DNA of 64,000 bases from NCBI RefSeq assembly GCF_030814695.1, contig NZ_JAUSVL010000001.1:3012227-3076226 (forward strand). Direction: 5' to 3'. Both the position numbers and the translations under genes were made by a program. The number at the start of each line of letters is the position of its first letter. The stretch's first letter is position 1. This DNA is from Oligosphaera ethanolica (lineage in GTDB: Bacteria > Verrucomicrobiota > Lentisphaeria > Oligosphaerales > Oligosphaeraceae). Shown here one piece after another: positions 54,701 through 62,319 of this stretch. The notes beneath the pieces are model-generated. The model had not been told where the DNA came from and searched no databases. It saw nothing but the letters and a program-made list of their open reading frames with translations.

Positions 54701-55230
54701 AGGAATTCACGCTTTCTTGCGATATTCCGCTTGGAGGCGCCGTGCAGACGCTCACTGGCACGGTCCGTTTTCGCCCGGGGATGCTAGCGCAGTGTGTGGA
54801 GTGCCTGTTCAGAGCCGATGATACGACTTCTGATCATCGCAAGATCGCGGCCTACATCCGCCACCTGTTTATCCTCGTGGCCGGTGGGGAGAAGGCCCCG
54901 AGCCTGAAAACGGCGGTCTATCCTAACGTGGACAGCCAAAAGCCCTTTATCATCCCTTTCGGCTTGACGCCTGACATTGCCCAGGACAAGCTCGCTACGC
55001 TTGTCGGTTATTACCTTGCGGGCCTGCGCGTGCCGGCGGCATTTCTGGCAAAAGATCAGCTCAAAAACGCCAAGAGCACGAAAACGCTTAAGTCAAAATG
55101 GGAGGACAATACCATCGATCCCTTTTTTGGGCGTTTGTATTCGCCGGATATGAAGAAGGACGATGGCGTCCTTGAGAAGTTTGCGGCCGCCGCCAACGAG
55201 TGTTTTGGGGATATAGCCAACATCAAGTAG
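51772..55230 (+). CDS. recC: RecBCD subunit RecC
   Basis: The 1152-residue product is the RecC (exonuclease V gamma) protein: MAFYLYQHYSLTALADKFQR at the start, the inactive helicase-like domains with LHDRLLALFAR and DILVMAPDISAMAPAIAAVF near 395-415, VISDRSLQQNNAIAAAFASI near 430, and MSGKITFCSLQPMRSVPRRV with MLGMNDGAFPR near 680-705. The C-terminal nuclease-like domain follows. RecC holds RecB and RecD together and reads the Chi sequence in studied organisms. A short Ala/Val-rich insertion (AGVAGAAAAVAVAGG) stands near residue 540. It starts 22 bases after the sulfatase. Confidence 0.93.
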   Translation: MAFYLYQHYSLTALADKFQRLRREGPYFGPPGAQRFRSTDIFVSEKVVVPTYGMRIWLTQYLAQQSAVVANIDFPYPRNFIAEVLNRQFAGQPDYRPELFTVEVMAWRIMKIMAAAGAADRAEMLSALTAYLQQGDERPALRQYELALRIAGLFDQYMIYRADDLVAWRTALPVADPERWQAALWQQLLVTSDGAPLMSPADAFVDYLKLPAGQVRGEPDSEPVPVAVFGASTMPPVYLDVLRQLANVTDVHFFYHNPCVEYIGDHPMRGEKVVPTELDDQEYTNKLIENYGLLGREFSKIIQDLKGIYEEGEETAVASGQRESRDTLLTHIQDSVVQVCQSDGPVAVAPTDDSLLFFDCHNALRQVEVLHDRLLALFARNSEAKRGERLYPDDILVMAPDISAMAPAIAAVFDQSILKDHYVISDRSLQQNNAIAAAFASIIDLVDGRFEHSRLMALLDVSALRRRFHFDDDETDRLRDWLYQGYVCWGIDREQRQRNSGIPFDAFSWRHAINRLMLGLALEDVDDGAADGVAGVAGAAAAVAVAGGPRWLQSSLTTWPERLPPLCLADDTQGRALLGNLSNFLEKLVASAETLREPRPIDAWFEALTTLLSDFFAPDNDSAADYAVVMQTLKDVAHAAKQAGYGELVPYELIKRLLQEAMATPQKSYPFMSGKITFCSLQPMRSVPRRVIVMLGMNDGAFPRVDSRVGFNIMVRKPRRCDRSRQWEDRYLFLESIMAAEERLWIFYNGRNEHRKREQLPALPVSELRDVVGRSFCLPQEGAAPAGTSVLSAMTIMAPLHPYDPSCFGAPAAGQPQTLFSFNHRYYAIAKEIAAGTNYVAKADFLDGIGDEGLPPPVGKSQAGIDVVDLVKFFSNASEAFMVKTLGFPSREWGERRHGDLEPLAIDSREKTALRKRLAQYQKNRQVTAAECAKLLRRFQADNSLPPGAPGKRLFDECLAQSRFADDATQQAWAEQEEFTLSCDIPLGGAVQTLTGTVRFRPGMLAQCVECLFRADDTTSDHRKIAAYIRHLFILVAGGEKAPSLKTAVYPNVDSQKPFIIPFGLTPDIAQDKLATLVGYYLAGLRVPAAFLAKDQLKNAKSTKTLKSKWEDNTIDPFFGRLYSPDMKKDDGVLEKFAAAANECFGDIANIK

Positions 55231-55323
55231 CGTTGTCCCTGGTTTTGGTTTGTTTTGGCTTGTTTTTCGGATCACCAGCGCCGTTGGCGCATTTTGTCAT
55301 AGCATGGGGATTGGGGAAAGAAC

Positions 55324-58300
55324 ATGAATGAACTCAACGCCTTTAGCTGTCCTCTGGACGGCATGAATCTCATTGAGGCCGGTGCGGGCACGGGCAAGAC
55401 CTACACCATCCAGACATTGGTGGCCCGCATCCTCCTGGAGCAGGCCGTGCCCATTGAGAAGATACTGGTGGTGACCTTTACGCGTGCCGCCACTGCCGAG
55501 CTGCGCGACCGGGTGCACAAGGTCCTCCTCAGTCTGCAAATGGCTGTCAATGGCGAACTCGCTTCGTCGGATCGCGAATATGGGCGCTGCCAGACAATTC
55601 TGGATGGTCTGCGCCAGTTGCCGGCCACAGCGCCCTTTTGGGCTAACGCGGCGCCTGATGACGGCACTTTGGCCAAGCGCGCCAGCGGCTTGTTGGCGAA
55701 TGCCCTGCGGGATTTTGATCAGGCGGCGATATCGACGATCCACGGCTTCTGTCAGCGCATGCTTACCGAGAATGCCTTTGAAAGCGGCATCCGCTATGGC
55801 ATGGAGTTGCGTAGCGACATCAGCGATGTCAGCAACGCCCTGATCCAGCAGTTCATTCGCAAGGAATTCTATCAGAGTGGCGAGGACGTCATGGCTGTCT
55901 GGGATGCCCTCGGTATTACTTGGCAGGAGGCGACGCGCGATGAGGACGACGGGGGAAAAACTTACGGCGATAGCAGCAAAAGCTTCTTTGCCCGCGATAT
56001 CCAGAATGCGCTGAAACGCCATGGCGTCGACTACTACTGGGGCGAGGAGTTGCCTACGCAAAGCCGGCCGGAGTGCCTGCAGGCAATTCAGCAGACCATG
56101 GCGGAGCTGTGCGGGCAGCATGTGGCGTCCTTCGCGCAATTCGCGAAAGTCCTCGAATCTTGCTTGGCGAAGAATAGTTTGACGAAGGAATTGGATGCTA
56201 TCGCTGCGGTTTTGCGGGGGGGCAGCGGCATTTGCATGCTATCGGCTTTGCATAAAATCCCTCTATACATCGCCAACAAATGCAATAAAACAAAGCGCGG
56301 GGAGTTGGCTTCAGCCGTCATCCAATATTCGGATTTGCTCGCCGTCTTTGCCCGTTTGGCCAAGCAGTTGGAGGCCTACCGCAGTTGTTGTTATCGTGAT
56401 GCCATTGCATTCGTGCAAGAGGCTTTGGCCAAGCAGAAAGAGTGCGATGGCTTTATGACCTACGACGACTTGCTCAACGAGCTGAACGCTCGCCTGCAGG
56501 ATCCCCAGCGTGGGCCGGCCTTGCGGCAGCTGATCCGCACTCTCTTCACCTACGCGCTGGTGGATGAGTTCCAGGATACCGACCCGGTGCAGTACGAGAT
56601 ATTCCGGTCCGTCTTTGCCAGTGAGGAAGTGCCGCCGGCCAGCGCATGCGGTTTTTTCATGATTGGCGATCCCAAGCAGGCCATTTACAGCTTTCGTGGC
56701 GGCGATATCTTCACCTACTTGCAGGCGAAGAATGAAGTCGCGGCGGATCGCCGTTACACGCTCAGCACCAACTACCGGTCGAGCAAGCCATTTATTGACG
56801 CCCTCAACGCCTTTTACGAATTCAACACGCCGTGGCCCTTTGCGCATCCCGAGTTGGGTATCGAGCCCATTGAGTCGCCCGAGGACAACTGCGCCGCGCT
56901 GCTATTTGACGGCCTGCCATGCCAAAACCCGCTGCAGTTCAATCCGTGGGCGACAAATAAACAGATGGTTTTCGCCAACTGCGTCCAGCAGATTCAGACC
57001 ATGCTCAAGGACCCGCGCTGGACACTGTTTGACGGCAAGAGTGAACAGCCTCGGCGTCTTGCACCCAGCGATTTTGCCGTGCTTTGCCGTGCCAACGACA
57101 ACGCGGAGGCTGTTGAGCGACTACTCCGCAGCGAGAAGATCGAGTCGGTGCGGATAGGCACCAGCAACGTCATGCAGTCGGAAGCCGCCAAGTACCTCGA
57201 GGCCCTCTTGGATGCTTTGGCCGATCCGGCTGACAGCCGGCTGGTCATTAAGCTGCTGGCGTCGCCTTTCTATGACCTCAGCGCCAAAAGACTCTATGAG
57301 CTCAGCAACAGCCAGGACCCTGCTGACTCCCTGATGACCTATCAAAAACACTTTGCGGAACTGGCCGGCAAATGGCATGAACGCTCTTTTTTCCAGATGA
57401 TGCAGGACTTTTTTGGCAAGGACGAGCAGTCCGTGCTGATGACGCTCTATAAGCATGAAGACGGCGAGCGGTTGTTGGCCGATGTCCTCCATATCGTGGA
57501 AATACTCGGTGCCGCTGAGGCCGCAGAGCGCCTGGACCCAGTGGCACTGCGGGCGTACTTCACCCAGCAACAACAATTGGCCAAGGACAAAAAGGGCGAT
57601 GACAGCGACGACAATGAAATGCTTATTCGCATGGCCACGGAGCGCAACGCTGTTATTCTCTCCACCATCCACGTCAGCAAGGGCCTGCAATACCCCATCG
57701 TTTTCCTGCCGGATTTATATACGGTGCCCAAGTTTCCCAATCTGACCTCCCATCAGCCGGCTGGGGACAAACTCCGCGCAGTTTACGACGTCACCAACAT
57801 TGGCACCTACCAAAAAGACGCAGATCATGAGGCCATGCAGGAAAAACTCCGCGTGTTCTACGTCGCTATCACCAGAGCGCAGTACTTCTGCGCGGTGCAG
57901 ATGCAGGAAAAAGCCAGCGCTAATGCCCAGAACGTCATGAAATACCTCTTCCGCAATCGCCAAGCCAAAGATGAATTGGCGCTGGTCGCGGCCGGCGACA
58001 CGGCCGACCTGGCGACGCTGACGGAAGCACTTATCGAAAATGGCTGGGCGCTTCCAGGCCCGCCATGGCCGGAGCAGCTTTACGTGGTTCCGAAACCCGA
58101 GCTGGAACTGGATGAGGACGCGGGCGAAGACCCTGCCGACGACGAGGACAGCACTTTCGCTGACGAGCAAGCCGAATCGGCTGACCAGCCACATGCCGCC
58201 GCCGCGCAGCCTGGCAACGCGAGCGATGGGGCCCAATCTGCATCGGCGTTGCATAGGCTCCCGACTCCCGATCAGAAGAATATCAACCCATTTTGGTACA

Positions 58301-59262
58301 CCATCAGCGCTACCAGGTTGGAACAACAGCTGATGAGCAAGGCGCCAGCAAAAGCGGGCGACACGGCTGATGCCACAGACGCGACGCCTAACAAGCCAGA
58401 CACCATGCTGGGCAGTCAACAAGCAGAAAGCGCGGACGAGCACCGCGATGTCGATGGCAACGACAATCTACCCACGAAAAAACTGACTAAGGCCGAGTTT
58501 CAGGCGCTGCCGCGCATCTTCCAGCTTAGCCGTGGCAAGAAAACGGGCCTCTGTTGGCACAGTCTCTTTGAGGACCTCGCCTTTGATGCAGACAAGGACG
58601 GCATTAACGTGTTGGTGGAGGAAAAACTTCGTGCGTATTCCTTGCTGGAAGAAGAGGGCGATGTCGACGTCGTTGCCGGCATGGTCCGGCAGGTGCTGGG
58701 CACGCCTTTGCAGCTTCCCGGTGAGACGACGTTTTTCCAGCTCAACAAGATTGGACGCGAGGACCGGCTTTCGGAACTCCAATTTGATTACTGTCTGGGG
58801 GATCGTCATCAGCAGTTGACGCTGAACAAGGCGCAACTGGCGCGCTACAACCTGCCGGACAAGGAAGACTTCAGCGCCGGCCTGGCCCGGGCGCTGACGG
58901 GCAGCATCGACCTCGTGTTGCGCCATGGCGGCCGCTATTTCATCGTGGACTGGAAGTCCAATGTCATTGACTACGACATCGCCAATTTCAGCGGTGATGG
59001 CCTGCGCGCCGAAATGCGCAAACACGCTTACGGCATGCAGTACCTGGTCTATACCGTGGCGCTCGCCGAGTACCTCGACGACCGCCTGGGGCAGTTCACC
59101 CAGGAAGACTACGAGAAGCTTTTTGGCGGCGTTTTCTATATCTTCCTGCGCGGCGTGGATGCCGCCGTGCCTGGCCAAGGCGTCTTTGCCGACCGGCCGG
59201 ACTACGCGGACATCAGCGCCTTGCGAGCCGTCCTCGGCCGTAACGTCAATAAGGGGGAGTAA
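55324..59262 (+). CDS. recB: RecBCD helicase-nuclease subunit RecB
   Basis: The 1312-residue UvrD-type 3'-5' helicase has Walker A EAGAGTGKTYT at residues 18-28, motif II DEFQDTDPVQYEIF near 413, motif III GDPKQAIYSFRGG near 447, motif V HVSKGLQYPIVFLP near 781 and the RecB nuclease domain with the conserved GSIDLVLRHGGRYF and VDWKSN near 1192-1210 (Asp-Glu-x-Lys type site with the His of LCWHSLFEDLAF near 1078). Between about 925 and 1055 there is an unusual acidic, Ala-rich linker (ELDEDAGEDPADDEDSTFAD and beyond) joining helicase and nuclease. GGGGAAAG precedes the ATG. Confidence 0.95.
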   Translation: MNELNAFSCPLDGMNLIEAGAGTGKTYTIQTLVARILLEQAVPIEKILVVTFTRAATAELRDRVHKVLLSLQMAVNGELASSDREYGRCQTILDGLRQLPATAPFWANAAPDDGTLAKRASGLLANALRDFDQAAISTIHGFCQRMLTENAFESGIRYGMELRSDISDVSNALIQQFIRKEFYQSGEDVMAVWDALGITWQEATRDEDDGGKTYGDSSKSFFARDIQNALKRHGVDYYWGEELPTQSRPECLQAIQQTMAELCGQHVASFAQFAKVLESCLAKNSLTKELDAIAAVLRGGSGICMLSALHKIPLYIANKCNKTKRGELASAVIQYSDLLAVFARLAKQLEAYRSCCYRDAIAFVQEALAKQKECDGFMTYDDLLNELNARLQDPQRGPALRQLIRTLFTYALVDEFQDTDPVQYEIFRSVFASEEVPPASACGFFMIGDPKQAIYSFRGGDIFTYLQAKNEVAADRRYTLSTNYRSSKPFIDALNAFYEFNTPWPFAHPELGIEPIESPEDNCAALLFDGLPCQNPLQFNPWATNKQMVFANCVQQIQTMLKDPRWTLFDGKSEQPRRLAPSDFAVLCRANDNAEAVERLLRSEKIESVRIGTSNVMQSEAAKYLEALLDALADPADSRLVIKLLASPFYDLSAKRLYELSNSQDPADSLMTYQKHFAELAGKWHERSFFQMMQDFFGKDEQSVLMTLYKHEDGERLLADVLHIVEILGAAEAAERLDPVALRAYFTQQQQLAKDKKGDDSDDNEMLIRMATERNAVILSTIHVSKGLQYPIVFLPDLYTVPKFPNLTSHQPAGDKLRAVYDVTNIGTYQKDADHEAMQEKLRVFYVAITRAQYFCAVQMQEKASANAQNVMKYLFRNRQAKDELALVAAGDTADLATLTEALIENGWALPGPPWPEQLYVVPKPELELDEDAGEDPADDEDSTFADEQAESADQPHAAAAQPGNASDGAQSASALHRLPTPDQKNINPFWYTISATRLEQQLMSKAPAKAGDTADATDATPNKPDTMLGSQQAESADEHRDVDGNDNLPTKKLTKAEFQALPRIFQLSRGKKTGLCWHSLFEDLAFDADKDGINVLVEEKLRAYSLLEEEGDVDVVAGMVRQVLGTPLQLPGETTFFQLNKIGREDRLSELQFDYCLGDRHQQLTLNKAQLARYNLPDKEDFSAGLARALTGSIDLVLRHGGRYFIVDWKSNVIDYDIANFSGDGLRAEMRKHAYGMQYLVYTVALAEYLDDRLGQFTQEDYEKLFGGVFYIFLRGVDAAVPGQGVFADRPDYADISALRAVLGRNVNKGE

Positions 59263-59265
59263 GGG

Positions 59266-61200
59266 ATGACGATGATCAACCACAGCTTTTTGGAGCAACT
59301 CGAACTGGCCACGCCCTTCTCGACTATCGAGACGGAATTCGGCCGTTTCCTGTGCCGCCTGAGCCGGATGCCGGCAAAGGCCGACAATGACGTGCCGGAC
59401 GCTGGTGGGCCCTCGGCGTCGGAGGCTGCCGTGGACTATGCCGCAGGTAGCGCCACGGATACGGACACGGACGCCCTTTGGCAATTTCTGGCTCATTTGC
59501 TGCTGCGCTATGTCCGGGACGGCCATAGTTGCGTGGATGTGGAGCATTGGCGACAGGCTTTGCTGGCACAACTCCAAAACGAGGATGAAAAGGCCGCGCT
59601 GACCGGCGATGCGCGCGATAATTTCCTCGCGACGTTGTCGGCGTTGTCGGCTTCCGCCGTCCATGACGCCATCCGCACTTTGGCCAAAGCGCACCCGCTG
59701 ATCATTGGCAGCAAGGCCGACGAGGGCACGCCGCTGGTCTTTCAGGGTGATCGCCTCTATCTGAACAAGTACCGTCAGTACGAGTTGGATATTGCCGCGT
59801 GGGTGCATCGTGCAATGGCAGTGCCAGGCGTCGCGCCTGTCCCGCTGGCGGAAATCCGCCGCTGCACGGAGTATTTCAGCACGAGCGAGGATAACCCCGA
59901 TTTCCAGCAGCTGGCGGTGCAGCAGGCACTGAGCCGCCGTTTTGCCATTATCACGGGTGGGCCGGGCACGGGCAAGACCACCGTGCTGAGCGCGATCCTC
60001 GCACTGATCTGCCGGGAGCAGCCTGATTGGCGGATTGCTTTGGCCGCGCCGACGGGCAAGGCCAAGGTGCGTATGCAGGAGGCTATCACCGCCGGGGTCG
60101 AGAAACTCAGCGCTGACGTATCAGACGAAGTCAAGGAGAAGCTCCTGAGCCTGCCGGCCAGCACGGTACATACGCTGATCGGTCTGCGGCCAGACATGGC
60201 CAAGCCCATTTACCATGCGGGAAAGCGTTTGCCCTACGACCTGGTGGTGGTTGACGAGGCGTCTATGGTGTCCTTGCCGAATATGGCGCAGCTGATAAGG
60301 GCGCTTAGGCCGGACGCGCGGTTGTTGTTGCTCGGGGATAAGGACCAGCTCTCCAGCGTCGAAACCGGCAGCGTCCTGGCCGATCTCTGCCAATGCCAGA
60401 CGTTAAAGGGCGCCATCGCGGTCCTGCACAAGAACTACCGCGCCAAGGATAATTGCGTGCTGACCGAGTGCGCAAAACGCGTGGTCGAGACAAAAGACCC
60501 CGCCGCTATTGCGCAATTGGCCGAGGACTTTTACACCACGCACGCCGATCCAAGTCAACCCGGCGCGGAATTCAATGCCATTGACTTGCCTGGGGAGAAA
60601 AAATTGACTGCGGCCCTGCGGGCGCAGCTCAAAGACTGGGACTTGCTCGCTTGGAAAGACGCCCAAACCGTTGATGCGTGCTTTGCGTACGTTCAGTCGT
60701 TCAAGATCTTGGCCAGCAATCGCGAAGGGCCTTTTGGCGTGGTGAATCTCAACAAGATCATGCCCGAGATTATTGGCATCAAGCCCTTTGCCAACGGCAC
60801 ACCACTGATGATTCTGGAAAATGACAAACTGACTGGACTGAATAATGGCGATATCGGCGTTGTCTGGGAAAACCAGGTGCATTTCCCCAGTCCCGAATTG
60901 GGCGGCAAAGACTCGAAGAAGCAATATCGGGTTTTTGCTCTCGGCGGTCTGCCGTCCTACGAGTTGGTCTATGCCATGACCATTCATAAATCGCAGGGGT
61001 CGGGCTATAACAGGGTACTCATGGTCCTGCCGGAAAAAGACAATCCCGTGCTGACCCGCGAATTGGTGTACACCGGCATCACCCGCACCGAGCTCAAATT
61101 CCGCCTGTGGGCACCCAAAGAGGTGCTCAAAACCGCCCTGCTGCGGCCAACCCGGCGCATCTCCGGGCTAGTCGCGGCACTGGACAACGGCGAGGCATAA
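59266..61200 (+). CDS. recD: RecBCD helicase subunit RecD
   Basis: The 644-residue superfamily-1B 5'-3' helicase has Walker A ITGGPGTGKTTVLSAI near residue 226-241, motif II VVVDEASMVSLPNMAQLI near 325, motif III LLLLGDKDQLSSVETGSVLAD near 348 and late motifs AMTIHKSQGSGYNRVLMVLP near 568 and ELVYTGITRTE near 598. It starts three bases after recB ends, so recC-recB-recD form one operon. A run of Ala/Asp/Thr residues near 45-70 is not conserved. Confidence 0.95.
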   Translation: MTMINHSFLEQLELATPFSTIETEFGRFLCRLSRMPAKADNDVPDAGGPSASEAAVDYAAGSATDTDTDALWQFLAHLLLRYVRDGHSCVDVEHWRQALLAQLQNEDEKAALTGDARDNFLATLSALSASAVHDAIRTLAKAHPLIIGSKADEGTPLVFQGDRLYLNKYRQYELDIAAWVHRAMAVPGVAPVPLAEIRRCTEYFSTSEDNPDFQQLAVQQALSRRFAIITGGPGTGKTTVLSAILALICREQPDWRIALAAPTGKAKVRMQEAITAGVEKLSADVSDEVKEKLLSLPASTVHTLIGLRPDMAKPIYHAGKRLPYDLVVVDEASMVSLPNMAQLIRALRPDARLLLLGDKDQLSSVETGSVLADLCQCQTLKGAIAVLHKNYRAKDNCVLTECAKRVVETKDPAAIAQLAEDFYTTHADPSQPGAEFNAIDLPGEKKLTAALRAQLKDWDLLAWKDAQTVDACFAYVQSFKILASNREGPFGVVNLNKIMPEIIGIKPFANGTPLMILENDKLTGLNNGDIGVVWENQVHFPSPELGGKDSKKQYRVFALGGLPSYELVYAMTIHKSQGSGYNRVLMVLPEKDNPVLTRELVYTGITRTELKFRLWAPKEVLKTALLRPTRRISGLVAALDNGEA

Positions 61201-61254
61201 TTGGGGCTACCGAGGCCGGGCAACCGGTCAGTGTACACCCAGGCGCTTCGCTGG

Positions 61255-61825
61255 GACAATGTGCCGGAAACCCACGGCCAACCGCCGTCCAGCCATTACA
61301 TAAGGGTGGCTAACTAGGCAGCGGGTTTCATAGGAGCAATGCTCTTCACATAGCATGCGGCAATCGCCGGCGATGAGTTGATTGGTAACCATGCACATGA
61401 TCATTCGCCGAGGTTTTGAGCACCGAAGGTGCGCCCTAAGATAGCCCAGGGCAAGCGCCCGCAGGGCGCGTCGCCCTGGGTAAGGTGCCCCAACCCAAAA
61501 GAGCCCTGAAAGGGCGGCCTAAAAGACTTGCGACGAAGGGTTACAGCGCAAAATTGCCGCAGCAATCAATGAGTTCCATTGCCTCTTTGGCTCCAGTCAG
61601 CTTCGCCGACTGGGGCCAAAGAGGCTGAGGAACACGGACCAATATGGCGCGCTACCCAGGGCGGCGCGCGCCTTCGGCGCCGCTTGCCCTGGGCTGGTAT
61701 GTTTCGCGCTTTCAGCGCTTCTGCCGCTTCGCGGCGGAAATGCACGACGAGAAAAGGCTGCTTGGTTGAAACAACAAGTGCCAAGGATACCGTTAAATGA
61801 AGAGCATCGGTTTCATAGGAGTGAT
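61255..61825 (+). repeat. 571 bp long interspersed repeat, copy 2
   Basis: Nearly identical to 48041-48611 (same orientation, constant offset of 13,214). Differences are scattered point changes, e.g. GACTGGGGCC in place of GACTGAAGCC in the central hairpin (which here becomes the more paired variant with the first copy 13001-13174) and GGTATG for ATCTTA near 61695. It begins about 55 bases after recD. Confidence 0.88.
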
Positions 61826-61897
61826 GGATATTGAATGCCAGGCATGCCGCCGCCGTCAACCCTAGGTAAGCAAGTGAGGCGTGACGTGTCAAGCCAA

Positions 61898-62012
61898 TGT
61901 GGCGCCCTTCAGGCGCAATCCGAACTTATTGTCACACCCCGGGTTGCGTCGCCCTTCGGGCTCCTCACCCGGGGTTACGCATGGTACGGCCCTCCGGGCC
62001 GAACTTGGCCGA
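61898..62012 (+). repeat. Interspersed hairpin repeat, family 'P' copy 2
   Basis: Matches 13274-13387: GGCGCCCTTCAGGCGCAA, ACCCCGGGTTGCGTCGCCCT, CACCCGGGGTTACGCATGG and GGCCCTCCGGGCCGAACTTG in the same order. Confidence 0.78.
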
Positions 62013-62319
62013 TCTGACGACGTGCTTTGTCCGCTCCGGGCCGAATGCCACCATCATTCAAAGGCTATTTTTTTGCGCCGTAGGCGCTTAACCATGCTTA
62101 CCCCCCAGGCTTTTGCTTGGGGGCGCAGCCTACCAACAGACGGTGCCTTGTAGAGGCACCACAGTTTTGGTTGTCAATCACTGGCCGATTACCGGGGCCT
62201 GGCCGTTTTTTCCCGCGTGGGGAGTGTCAGCGGGGGCGCAGGGGTTATCTTATGGGCGCTGTATTCGTCCGCAGTGACTACCCCTTACTCCTTCTTCATC
62301 ACCACAACGGAGCATCACC
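62013..62319. other. Intergenic region before the GH127-like gene
   Basis: No gene seen. It holds several short hairpins, the clearest being CCCCCCAGGCTTTTGCTTGGGGG near 62101-62124 and GGTGCCTTGTAGAGGCACC near 62140-62159. A likely ribosome site (ACGGAG) lies about eight bases before the ATG at 62320. Confidence 0.5.

Noticed and set aside
58468-59808. Minus-strand frame of 446 codons across the recB-recD junction.
   Set aside because: Shadow of two overlapping conserved genes on the plus strand.
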